DNA of 16,233 bases from Bacteroidota bacterium. Its GTDB lineage: Bacteria > Bacteroidota > Ignavibacteria > Kapaibacteriales > UBA2268. The notes beneath the pieces are model-generated. The model was given only the letters and a program-made list of their open reading frames with translations, was not told where the DNA came from and did not search any database. Position numbers and translations under genes: made by a program. The stretch covers positions 1 through 16,233 of the forward strand of contig DAHXMP010000316.1 in the NCBI GenBank assembly GCA_027371665.1, in the 5' to 3' direction. Positions 1-7,715 of the stretch are shown one piece after another (the stretch's first letter is position 1; each line of letters starts with the position of its first letter).

Positions 1-73
1 ATATTCCGGCACTGAAAAAAATAGCCGCTGAACATAATCTCGTACTCGTCGCTGACAACACATTCAGCCCGCT
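1..73 (+). repeat. Exact 73-base copy of an internal segment of the downstream gamma-lyase gene
   Basis: Bases 1-73 are identical to 741-813 in the same orientation, and identity stops abruptly at base 74 (g versus a at 814). The copied stretch is also in frame. It would encode codons 163-185 or so of the downstream enzyme (IPALKKIAAEHN through NTFSPL), then run through unrelated residues to a TGA at 99-101. Perfect identity including third codon positions means either a very recent partial duplication or a contig-edge assembly artefact. If real, it is the tail of a truncated second copy of the gene. Confidence 0.9.
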
Positions 74-256
74 GATTTTTGGTAAAATGATTTTATTTTG
101 ATTAATTGAAAATTATTAGTATAATAACAGGCAAAGTTAAAAAATATTTGATTTGTTTCTGAATTTGAATTTGAACAAATTCGCTTTTTAAATAAATCGA
201 ACTTATGTTAAATTGTCTAACAAATAAGGAATCACAATAGATTCCGGGAGCTATTA
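74..256 (+). promoter_or_regulatory. AT-rich leader upstream of the PLP enzyme gene
   Basis: This is a strongly AT-rich, gene-free stretch expected to hold the promoter of the gene starting at 257. A short inverted repeat, TGTTA-7-TAACA, lies about 30-45 bases before the start codon, and GGGAG at 246-250 is a well-placed ribosome binding site. I cannot assign -10/-35 boxes with confidence because sigma-factor consensus sequences in this group differ from the E. coli ones. Confidence 0.35.
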
Positions 257-1456
257 ATGTCATATAATCCGGCAAATGAAATCCAGGACTACCTCGTATT
301 CGGCGAATTTGGCGGAGTGAACCCGTCAATCGAGGATTCGTCAACTTTTACTTTTCTTTCGGCTGAAAGAATGGAAGAGGTCTTCCAGGGCAGAGCAGAG
401 GGATGTTACCTATATTCGCGGCATATCAACCCGACAAACGAATACCTGTCGAGAGCCTGTGCTTTGATGGAAGGGAGCGAATGTGCCCAGATAACATCTT
501 CGGGCATGTCGGCGATAAGCTGTACTTTGATGCAGTTATGCAGTGCAGGCGATGAAATCATTTCGAGCCGTACAATTTACGGAGGAACTTATGCCCTGAT
601 GAAAAACTTTCTTCCCAGGTTCGGCATAAATACTCACTTCGTAGATATAACTAATTTAGATATCGTCAAAAATAAAATCAACGAGAAAACAAAAGTTATT
701 TACTGCGAATCAATCAGCAATCCCCTTCTCGAAGTTGCAGATATTCCGGCACTGAAAAAAATAGCCGCTGAACATAATCTCGTACTCGTCGCTGACAACA
801 CATTCAGCCCGCTAATGCTCGAACCTATTAAGCTTGGTGCCGATGTCGTCGTTTACAGTTTGACAAAATTCGTGAACGGTTCGAGCGACTGCATTGCGGG
901 AGCAATCTGCGGCACATATGATTTTATTTCAAGCCTAAGAGATGTCGGTTCCGGTGCCTGCATGTTGATTGGTCCCGTAATGGACCCGATAAGGGCATCG
1001 AGCATATTCAAGAATCTCAGGACTCTTCATGTGAGAATGGTTCAGCACAGCAAGAATGCCAGGTACCTGGCGGAAAATATCGAAAAGCTGGGTATGAGGG
1101 TGTTTTATCCGGGCTTGAAGTCTCATCCCCAGCATAAATTAATCGGTTCTATGCTCAATCCCGATTACGGCTACGGCGGCATGGTTACGATTGATGTGAA
1201 AGACGAGGAAATCGCAAATAAGCTGATGATAAAAATGCAGGAAGAACATGTAGGTTATTTTGCAGTCAGTCTCGGCTTTTATAAAACTTTGTTCAGTTCC
1301 CCGGGAACAAGCACTTCATCAGAAATACCAAAGGAAGAGCAGGAAAAAATCGGTTTATCTCCCGGCTTAATCAGGTTCTCGGTCGGAATTGACCACGATA
1401 TCGAAAGAACGTTCGGGAGAATCAAACATAGTATGAAAGATTGCGGCGTGATATGA
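257..1456 (+). CDS. PLP-dependent Cys/Met-metabolism enzyme (methionine gamma-lyase / cystathionine gamma-synthase family)
   Basis: This 399-residue protein is a full-length fold-type I PLP enzyme of the trans-sulfuration family. Visible landmarks are Y53-x-R55 (phosphate contact from the neighbouring subunit), SSGMSAI at 81-87, Y108-GG, D180 (pyridine nitrogen), and the PLP-binding lysine K204 in SLTKFVNG with S201/T203. R373 in GLIRFSVG should bind the substrate carboxylate. The C-terminal block with SLGFYKTL, SSEIP and LSPGLIR resembles the subfamily annotated 'cystathionine gamma-synthase family protein' or Met gamma-lyase-like. The cysteine that follows YG in Pseudomonas methionine gamma-lyase (Cys116) is Gly110 here, so the reaction is uncertain: gamma-elimination of methionine, cystathionine cleavage or gamma-replacement. 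GGGAG seven bases upstream supports this start. It is monocistronic, with a convergent gene and a terminator downstream. Cytoplasmic, probably tetrameric by family. Confidence 0.9.
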   Translation: MSYNPANEIQDYLVFGEFGGVNPSIEDSSTFTFLSAERMEEVFQGRAEGCYLYSRHINPTNEYLSRACALMEGSECAQITSSGMSAISCTLMQLCSAGDEIISSRTIYGGTYALMKNFLPRFGINTHFVDITNLDIVKNKINEKTKVIYCESISNPLLEVADIPALKKIAAEHNLVLVADNTFSPLMLEPIKLGADVVVYSLTKFVNGSSDCIAGAICGTYDFISSLRDVGSGACMLIGPVMDPIRASSIFKNLRTLHVRMVQHSKNARYLAENIEKLGMRVFYPGLKSHPQHKLIGSMLNPDYGYGGMVTIDVKDEEIANKLMIKMQEEHVGYFAVSLGFYKTLFSSPGTSTSSEIPKEEQEKIGLSPGLIRFSVGIDHDIERTFGRIKHSMKDCGVI

Positions 1457-1507
1457 ATTCAACTATGAATAGAGGAACAATCCAATTTTTATATTAGTAA
1501 CTAACGT

Positions 1508-1541
1508 TAAAAAAAGGGATTGTTACAATCAACAATCCCTT
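1508..1541 (-). terminator. Intrinsic terminator between convergent genes
   Basis: Perfect 11-base inverted repeat AAGGGATTGTT (1514-1524) / AACAATCCCTT (1531-1541) with a 6-base loop. The A-run just left of it (1509-1515) reads as a U-tract on the minus strand, so it fits best as the terminator of the cytochrome peroxidase gene ending at 1553. On the plus strand the tail is only TATATATC, so it may also stop transcription from the gamma-lyase gene, less efficiently. Confidence 0.8.
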
Positions 1542-1552
1542 ATATATCAACT

Positions 1553-2587
1553 TTACTGCTTTTCCGCCAGTTCCTTCGGGACGCGGCTTTTGTCTGTCAA
1601 TGCAGCGAGGAATTTTGCTATGTACTTCGCATCTTCCGGCGAAAGTTTTTTATTCAACTGCATCCATGCCATTTGCGGGATTGCTTCTTCGAGGGAGGCA
1701 GCCTTACCATCATGGAAATATGGATATGTCAATGCTATGTCTCTTAGCATCGGCACCTTGAACATGTACATATCGGCATCGTTTTTAGTAATTGCATACC
1801 TTCCCTTGTCCGTTGTGTCGGCATAAGGATGAATCAGTCCTATCTTCTGGTAAAGAGTTCCTCCGAGCATAGCTCCCGTGTGGCAGGTCGTGCATCCCGT
1901 CGAGATGAATAAATCCAGTCCTTTCATTTCTTCCTGTGAAAGTGCATTAACGTTTCCGTTAAGATAATCATCGAACCTGTCATGCGTAATCAATGTCCTT
2001 TCAAATGCCGCAATTGCCCTTGCAATATTATCGAAAGTTATCGGTTCTTTGTCTTTCGGAAAGGCTTTGCTGAACAATTCTTTGTATTCTGCAATACCTG
2101 TAACTTTATTAACGACAAATTTATCATTTGGCATTGCCATCTCGACCGGATTAAGAATCGGGCCTTTTGCCTGTTCTTCGAGGTCTTTAGCTCTTCCGTC
2201 CCAGAACTGAACAAATTGAAAACCTGCATTCAGAACTGTCGGTGAATTGCGTGTTCCATGCTTGCCTCCGACACCAGTGGCTACCGGCTTGTTATCTGCT
2301 CCGCCGAGGTTATTGTCGAGCCTGTGGCAGGTATTGCATGAAACGGTGTTATCGAGTGAAAGGTGAGTATCGTTATAAAGCTTTTCACCAAGGGCAATCA
2401 TCTCTGGTGTATCCGTTTCGCTCCCGGGCATCTTGCCTGCGAGCGGCTTGAAGTAAAGCCTTGCATCACCGGACAATTTTATTATCTGGTCTTGTGTCAT
2501 AAGCTTTTCGCCGGTTTTTGCTTCTTTGGATTTTCCGCATCCGGCAAGGACAGCAAAAGCTAACAATAAAAAGAGTGTTTTTTTCAT
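1553..2587 (-). CDS. Di-heme cytochrome c peroxidase (CcpA/MauG superfamily), lipoprotein
   Basis: This 344-residue protein has a lipoprotein signal (LLAFAVLAGC, lipobox Cys17), so it should be lipid-anchored on the periplasmic side. Two haem c sites are clear: C84NTCH88 and C232TTCH236. Bacterial cytochrome c peroxidase signatures include FWDGRA around 128-133, NPVEM at 146-150 (the gating Glu/Met region) and FKVPMLRDIALTYPYFHDG at 276-294. By family it reduces hydrogen peroxide to water using electrons from a small cytochrome or quinol chain. Length and motif order are those of a complete classical enzyme, and there is no sign of the MauG tyrosine-ligand specialisation I can call. AGGAGAT at 2591-2597 supports the start. 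The gene stands alone, and its haem sites need the Ccm system, of which ccmB lies about 5 kb away. Confidence 0.93.
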   Translation of the reverse strand: MKKTLFLLLAFAVLAGCGKSKEAKTGEKLMTQDQIIKLSGDARLYFKPLAGKMPGSETDTPEMIALGEKLYNDTHLSLDNTVSCNTCHRLDNNLGGADNKPVATGVGGKHGTRNSPTVLNAGFQFVQFWDGRAKDLEEQAKGPILNPVEMAMPNDKFVVNKVTGIAEYKELFSKAFPKDKEPITFDNIARAIAAFERTLITHDRFDDYLNGNVNALSQEEMKGLDLFISTGCTTCHTGAMLGGTLYQKIGLIHPYADTTDKGRYAITKNDADMYMFKVPMLRDIALTYPYFHDGKAASLEEAIPQMAWMQLNKKLSPEDAKYIAKFLAALTDKSRVPKELAEKQ

Positions 2588-3092
2588 ATTATCTCCTGCA
2601 TAGTTTGAAAATGGTAGTTAATAGGAATTAAAAAACAAATCAATTAATAATCATTACACCAATATAAAGAATTTCATCAATATCAAACAAATCTTGTTTA
2701 TTTTAAAGATATATTTTCCGATTTTGTTGTTTTTTCTTATTAAGAAATACTCTCCAAAAACCAAGCATGCATAATAGTTTTCATTAGTCATTAATTACCA
2801 GTTAATAGTTATTTCTCTTTTCGATTATTAATTATTACCACTTTTAGAAATTGATAAAAGGGCTATCGAACTAAATTCTTCAATTGACACAGTTTTCTCA
2901 ATAATGAGATAATATGTTTATAATTACTTACGATAACAAGTTAATACCTGTTATGAACATTATCGGAATAAAGTAAATGAATCAAACAAAAAAAATTCTT
3001 TCTTACATTAAATAGAAAATCTACAATTTTAACATTCATTAGAGTATTTAAAATAAAAATCAAAATATATCTTTTTTAATACCGTTGTAATA
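2588..3092. other. 505-base AT-rich intergenic region between divergent genes
   Basis: I see no convincing gene here. The region separates two divergently transcribed genes, so it should hold both promoters. It is dominated by A/T homopolymer stretches. Apart from the peroxidase ribosome binding site at 2591-2597 and the imperfect inverted repeat at 2933-2954, nothing specific can be assigned. Confidence 0.6.
2933..2954. promoter_or_regulatory. Imperfect inverted repeat, possible operator
   Basis: ATAACAAGT and ACCTGTTAT form 9-base arms with one mismatch around a 4-base centre, a dyad typical in size for a dimeric repressor or activator. It sits about 140 bases before the start of the gene at 3093. 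In so AT-rich a region a chance dyad is quite possible. Confidence 0.25.
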
Positions 3093-4412
3093 ATGAATTT
3101 TTTTTATGTGTTGGCAGATAAGATGTACGGAAATAACAAAACTATTATAGATAAAATAAAGAAATTTTTGATTCCTTTACTGGCAGTTTTATTTTTTTAC
3201 CAGGCGGAAGCCCAAAAGATTTTAATTCCCATGGATTTGTCGCAGACCGACCACCTTAAAGCATACGGGATTGCATACTGGGTGCTTAAACAGGGGCACA
3301 CTGTAGACTGGCTCCTGAATTACCGCGGCGGTTCGTTTATGATGGACTATAGCGATTTATTTGCAACCGAATGCAGAATAAGAGGTGTTTCCTTTGAGTC
3401 AATTGACGGAGAACAGGCATCGGAGATTTACGCAAAAGTTCAGAGCGACAATGTTAACATGGATGTTGTTAAACTCGAAAAAGCCCCCAAAATTGCTGTT
3501 TACGCTCCCCCAAATGCTCAGCCCTGGGATGATGCAGTAAGGCTTGCCCTCGACTATGCCCAGATTGACCATGATATTATCTGGGATGAGGATGTTCTCT
3601 CTGGAAAGCTGTCCAAATACGACTGGCTTCATCTGCACCACGAAGACTTTACGGGACAATACGGAAAATTCTGGGCAGCATACCAGACTGCTCCCTGGTA
3701 TATTGAACAGGTTGCCCTCAACGAAGCAACTGCAAAGAAGCTCGGCTTTTCCAAAGTTTCCGAAATGAAAAAAGCAGTTGTCCGGAAAATAATGGAATTT
3801 GTAGCGAACGGAGGCTTTTTGTTTGCTATGTGCAGTGCAACGGATACATTCGATATTACAATAGCCGCTATGAATATTGATATCTGCGGGCCGATGTTCG
3901 ATGGTGACCCTGCGGACCCTGATGCTAACTCAAAGTTGGATTACACAAATTGCTTTGCTTTCGAAAATTTCAAATTGGTTATGGACCCCTATGTTTACGA
4001 ATTTTCCGATATTGACGTTACTAACCAGTCTATAAACAATCCTGATTTGGATTATTTTACTTTGTTCGACTTCTCAGCCAAATTCGACCCAGTTCCAACA
4101 ATGCTTACTCAAGACCACGTTAATGTCATTCACGGCTTCATGGGACAGACAACTGGTTTTCACAAAAGGTTTATCAAAAAAAATGTAATCATTATGGCTC
4201 AAAGGGAAGGCTCAGACGAAGTAAAGTATATACACGGCAATATCGGCAGAGGGACTTTCACATGGTACGGAGGCCATGACCCGGAAGATTACAGGCATTT
4301 TGTCGGCGATAAGCCAACCGACCTCAGCCTGCATAAAAATTCGCCGGGCTACAGGTTGATTTTGAACAATGTCTTGTTTCCGGCAGCAAAAAAGAAAAAG
4401 CTTAAAACCTGA
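3093..4412 (+). CDS. Secreted conserved protein of the family often annotated 'asparagine synthetase B' in Bacteroidota
   Basis: A 439-residue protein with a Sec signal peptide (hydrophobic run about 25-37, likely cleavage after AEA40). The mature start KILIPMDLSQTDHLKAYGIAYW and the LLNYRGGSFMM block (74-84) match, from memory, a family widespread in Bacteroidota and labelled asparagine synthetase B. I see no asparagine-synthase features: no N-terminal Cys2 glutaminase and no ATP-pyrophosphatase SGGxDS loop. WLHLHHEDF (178-186), GGFLFAMCSATDT with Cys247 (240-252) and GRGTFTWYGGHDPEDY (385-400) recall class I glutamine-amidotransferase/ThuA-like folds, which is inference only. The true function is unknown. 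No good ribosome binding site precedes 3093, and Met11 at 3123 is an equally plausible start that leaves a more normal signal peptide. The gene is followed after 83 bases by a T9SS cargo gene. Confidence 0.8.
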   Translation: MNFFYVLADKMYGNNKTIIDKIKKFLIPLLAVLFFYQAEAQKILIPMDLSQTDHLKAYGIAYWVLKQGHTVDWLLNYRGGSFMMDYSDLFATECRIRGVSFESIDGEQASEIYAKVQSDNVNMDVVKLEKAPKIAVYAPPNAQPWDDAVRLALDYAQIDHDIIWDEDVLSGKLSKYDWLHLHHEDFTGQYGKFWAAYQTAPWYIEQVALNEATAKKLGFSKVSEMKKAVVRKIMEFVANGGFLFAMCSATDTFDITIAAMNIDICGPMFDGDPADPDANSKLDYTNCFAFENFKLVMDPYVYEFSDIDVTNQSINNPDLDYFTLFDFSAKFDPVPTMLTQDHVNVIHGFMGQTTGFHKRFIKKNVIIMAQREGSDEVKYIHGNIGRGTFTWYGGHDPEDYRHFVGDKPTDLSLHKNSPGYRLILNNVLFPAAKKKKLKT

Positions 4413-4495
4413 ATTTATATTAAATTTGTAAGAAATAAATCTGATTGCATTTATTATATTTGAAAAACAATACAATACATTATTATTGAGACTTA

Positions 4496-5326
4496 ATGCT
4501 GAAGCCGGTTAGAAGAATTTTTTCAGTTGCTTTTCTTTTTTTGCTGTTGTTATTTAATGAAGCATTAAGCCAGGTTATTGTAAGAATTCCTGATACGACA
4601 ATACCACGGGGAAGTATCTACAAAATTCCTGTTATTGGTACTATCCCGGGCAGTTCATTAAATAATTTAACTTTACAGCTTGTTTTCAATGCAAATGTTA
4701 TTGATATCAAATCCGCTTCCGGTGCAGGCAATTATGCAATGAAGTGTCCCGTGCCTAAAGTTGATTCAATAAATTTTGATAACCTGAATTCAGCTGTTAT
4801 AACAATTTCATGTAATGACGTCCAGCCCGTCAACAATGATACAATTTGTACAATAGATGTTGAAGGCTTGGCAGGGCCTGATTCTTTATCACTAATCAAG
4901 CCTATTAAAGTCATTATTGACGGAACAGCGATAGATGCCGCAACTCTTGTACAGGGAACAATCAAGGTGCCAGGTGAACCTGTTTACCAGGAATTCCCGG
5001 AAGGCATCGGGCAGAATTACCCGAATCCGTTCGAGTCAACTACAACTTTCCCGATGAGTATAAATAATTTGACAAAAGTGAACTTTCTTATTTATGCAGT
5101 GAACGGAGCATCAGTATATGAAGTAACTGTTCCGGGAGACTGGCTTACACTGGAAAAAGTTACGAAAAACGGCAATATTGTTATTGACAGGTTCGATTCT
5201 GTGCTTGAAAGAGGCTCTTATTTGCTTCATCTCACGCCCGGACCCGAAATGGCATCGGGTGTTTATTTTTTATTAATGCTTACAGACAATGGGAAGTACA
5301 GTAAAGGATTTCTTTATTTGAAATGA
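4496..5326 (+). CDS. Secreted protein with C-terminal type IX secretion sorting domain
   Basis: This 276-residue protein begins with a Sec signal peptide (hydrophobic 9-22, cleavage near ALS25). Residues 27-155 form a beta-rich domain, possibly cohesin-like (alternating beta strands with IPRGS and LQLVFNANV), an assignment I hold loosely. The last ~100 residues are a T9SS type A sorting domain: IGQNYPNPFE (171-180), a beta-sandwich core (NFLIYAVNG), then ASGVYFLLM (253-261) and the terminal KGFLYLK. By family, such proteins cross the outer membrane through the Por/Spr machinery and are anchored or released at the surface. Its stop overlaps the next start as ATGA, so it is translationally coupled to the surface-barrel gene and the two products probably act together. 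No catalytic domain is visible. Confidence 0.85.
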   Translation: MLKPVRRIFSVAFLFLLLLFNEALSQVIVRIPDTTIPRGSIYKIPVIGTIPGSSLNNLTLQLVFNANVIDIKSASGAGNYAMKCPVPKVDSINFDNLNSAVITISCNDVQPVNNDTICTIDVEGLAGPDSLSLIKPIKVIIDGTAIDAATLVQGTIKVPGEPVYQEFPEGIGQNYPNPFESTTTFPMSINNLTKVNFLIYAVNGASVYEVTVPGDWLTLEKVTKNGNIVIDRFDSVLERGSYLLHLTPGPEMASGVYFLLMLTDNGKYSKGFLYLK

Positions 5327-7701
5327 AACTATACCTGAAATATTACCTTATTTTAATTCTCAGCCTGTTAATTATCCTGCCGGTAAGGGCACTCTCAGGT
5401 TCCGACAGTTTGGCAAGCAATGAAAGACGTAGGATTATGAGCGTCAAAAATTCCGAAGGAACGGAATTCTGGTTATGCTTTATGCAAAATTTCCAGGAGG
5501 AAGACAAGCCGAATCCTTCAAATAAATTAATGCTCGAGTTATTTATTACTGGTAGTTACGATACTAAAGTAAGCATTACGATTGACGGCTTTGGATATAA
5601 GCTGGATACTTTTTTAATCGGCGGTTCTGTTTATAATATAAAGATAAGTCCTAAAGCTGAAGTAAAAGCAGACGAAATGGCAGAAAGGCTCGCCATTCAT
5701 ATAACTTCGGAAAAGCCAATTTCAGTTTACGGTTTGAATCGCCGCTACCAGACTACTGACACATATCTCGGCCTGCCGGTAAGTGTTCTCGGAACTGAAT
5801 ACCGGGTTATGTGCTATAATGTTGCAAACAAATTGATGTCGGAATTTGCTATAGTAGCAACCGAGGACAGCACAGAAGTAACCATTATTCCCACTGCCGC
5901 AACGATGAGAAGCGATAAAGGAGAGCCATATACTGTCGGTCTTAGGCGGGGAGACGTTTACCAGGTTTCTGCTAGGTTTGAAGCTCTGGGCAGGTGCGAC
6001 CTGACAGGCACATTAATTAAATCGAACAGGAAAATCGCAGTGTTCAGCGGGCATCAATGTGCTTATGTCCCTCAATATATAATTGCCTGCAACCACCTTG
6101 TCGAGCAATGCCCTCCTATTCCTTCATGGGGTAAGCATTTTTATATAGGCAAGCTCGAATCGCGCTCTTATTACACTTATCGCGTGCTTGCAAATGAGCC
6201 GCGTACGAGAGTGTTTGAAGACAGCAAGCTTGTCAAAACTTTAAACGGAGGTGAATTTTATGAAGGTAAATCGAATAAAGCAATTCAAATTACCGCAGAC
6301 AAACCAGTTCTCGTTGCACAATATTCACAGGGCTTTCAAAACGGCGATTCTATCGGCGACCCAATGATGATTTTTATCAGTCCGACACAACAATTCCTCA
6401 ATCAATACAGGTTCGCTACCCCTGTCAACGGTTCCTGGAAGCATTATGTCAATGTCATCGTTCCCGACAAGTCAATCAGTACGATGAGGCTTGACAATGA
6501 GCCGATTGCCTCTTCAATGTTTCAACCTCTCGGAATAAGCAGATACTCGATTGCTTATATCCAGGTACCATTCGGTACTCATACAATCGAAGGAGACCTT
6601 CCATTCGGTATGTACTCTTACGGATTCGGATACGGATTGGACGGTTACGATGCTTATGGGACGATGGGAGGACAGTCATTCCATAATTATGAACCGGCAA
6701 GGGACACTTTGAGCCCGGTTTGCGAAATTAACAAAGCGAAGCCGGGTTCAGGAATCATTTTGCGTGATGACAGGGAAGATGATACTGGAATAAAAAAAGT
6801 TAAAGTCCTCGAATCGAGTGGCGTTGATGTTACTGTGCCGAAATTCGAGGAAGGACTGCTTCAATTACCTGTAGAAATCAGCCTGAAAAACTCCGCAGGA
6901 TTCGGAAAAACTGTTTTACAGGTTCAGGATGTTGCCTTAAATTCTTCTGTATTTACTATTTGTTCGAGTTACGATTCAAAAACAAAATCGAGTGTGATGA
7001 GCATTTCCGAAGGAAAAACAACTGATTGTGTCCCGAATCCCGGCTTCCAGATAGGTGTATTCTTTAAGCTTTCAAGCTTCTTTCATTCAGCGGATTTTTC
7101 AAACACCGGTAATTTGGCTTCGCTTGGGAAATTCACAGATGCCGTTGGATTTGGCGGAATTGGCGGAATCATGCTCGAAAGGCAAATCCTTCCCAAACTC
7201 GTAGCTTCGGCGCGATTGTCATTTGAATCTTATGGCGGCACTCTTTCAGCCCCGGGCATAATTGACAGTGTTAGGGACCAGATAACAGGTAAGCTGGTTT
7301 CACATCAGGAAGAAACTCTCCTGAAGTTGGACGGATTATACATGCATTTTACACCTGCAGCCGAATGGTTTTTTTCCAATTATTTCTACCTGCTTGGAGG
7401 CTTGAATTTCGCAGTAAATTTATCGAGTTCAGTTACGGTTCAAAATCATATCTTAACACCTGAGAGTTTCGTTTATTCAAACGGTGCAAAGACTATTAGT
7501 GCGGCTCCGGATAAATTGTCTTCGCTTAGTGCATTCAGATTCGGTATTGTCCTCGGTGGAGGTGTTAATTATCCGGTTGATTTCGATTTTTCGGTTTTCG
7601 GTGAAGTTAATTACACTTTTCATTTCGGCAATTTAATAAATGACGGAAACTGGGGATTGCAGCAGCTTTCCCTCCAGTTCGGACTGAAATATAATCTTTA
7701 A
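5323..7701 (+). CDS. IgGFc-binding-like ectodomain fused to a C-terminal outer-membrane beta-barrel
   Basis: A 792-residue envelope protein with a Sec signal peptide (hydrophobic about 8-20). Residues 46-450 resemble the IgGFc-binding N-terminal domain (Pfam IgGFc_binding): GTEFWLCF, LPVSVLGTEY (151-160), FAIVATEDSTEVTIIP (175-190), HQCAYVP, the CNHLVEQCPPIPSWG cysteine block (256-270) and a Gly/Tyr-rich end (428-450). A short Ig-like stretch follows (about 460-560). From about 571 the sequence turns into amphipathic strands with Gly/aromatic alternation, ending LSLQFGLKYNL, as in small OmpA/PorT-type barrels. I infer the barrel anchors the ectodomain at the cell surface. The ligand is unknown; the family name does not imply antibody binding in an environmental organism. 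It overlaps the upstream T9SS cargo gene by four bases and is followed by ccmB after 14 bases. Confidence 0.82.
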   Translation: MKLYLKYYLILILSLLIILPVRALSGSDSLASNERRRIMSVKNSEGTEFWLCFMQNFQEEDKPNPSNKLMLELFITGSYDTKVSITIDGFGYKLDTFLIGGSVYNIKISPKAEVKADEMAERLAIHITSEKPISVYGLNRRYQTTDTYLGLPVSVLGTEYRVMCYNVANKLMSEFAIVATEDSTEVTIIPTAATMRSDKGEPYTVGLRRGDVYQVSARFEALGRCDLTGTLIKSNRKIAVFSGHQCAYVPQYIIACNHLVEQCPPIPSWGKHFYIGKLESRSYYTYRVLANEPRTRVFEDSKLVKTLNGGEFYEGKSNKAIQITADKPVLVAQYSQGFQNGDSIGDPMMIFISPTQQFLNQYRFATPVNGSWKHYVNVIVPDKSISTMRLDNEPIASSMFQPLGISRYSIAYIQVPFGTHTIEGDLPFGMYSYGFGYGLDGYDAYGTMGGQSFHNYEPARDTLSPVCEINKAKPGSGIILRDDREDDTGIKKVKVLESSGVDVTVPKFEEGLLQLPVEISLKNSAGFGKTVLQVQDVALNSSVFTICSSYDSKTKSSVMSISEGKTTDCVPNPGFQIGVFFKLSSFFHSADFSNTGNLASLGKFTDAVGFGGIGGIMLERQILPKLVASARLSFESYGGTLSAPGIIDSVRDQITGKLVSHQEETLLKLDGLYMHFTPAAEWFFSNYFYLLGGLNFAVNLSSSVTVQNHILTPESFVYSNGAKTISAAPDKLSSLSAFRFGIVLGGGVNYPVDFDFSVFGEVNYTFHFGNLINDGNWGLQQLSLQFGLKYNL

Positions 7702-7715
7702 CCGGTGAAGCCGCG

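Noticed and set aside
102..344. An 80-codon minus-strand open frame over the start of the PLP-enzyme gene
   Set aside because: It overlaps the real gene start on the opposite strand, has no domain-like pattern and is made largely of codons from an AT-rich leader.
3093..4412. Taking the 'asparagine synthetase B' label as function
   Set aside because: The motifs required for glutamine hydrolysis and aspartate adenylation in that enzyme are absent, and the protein carries a signal peptide.
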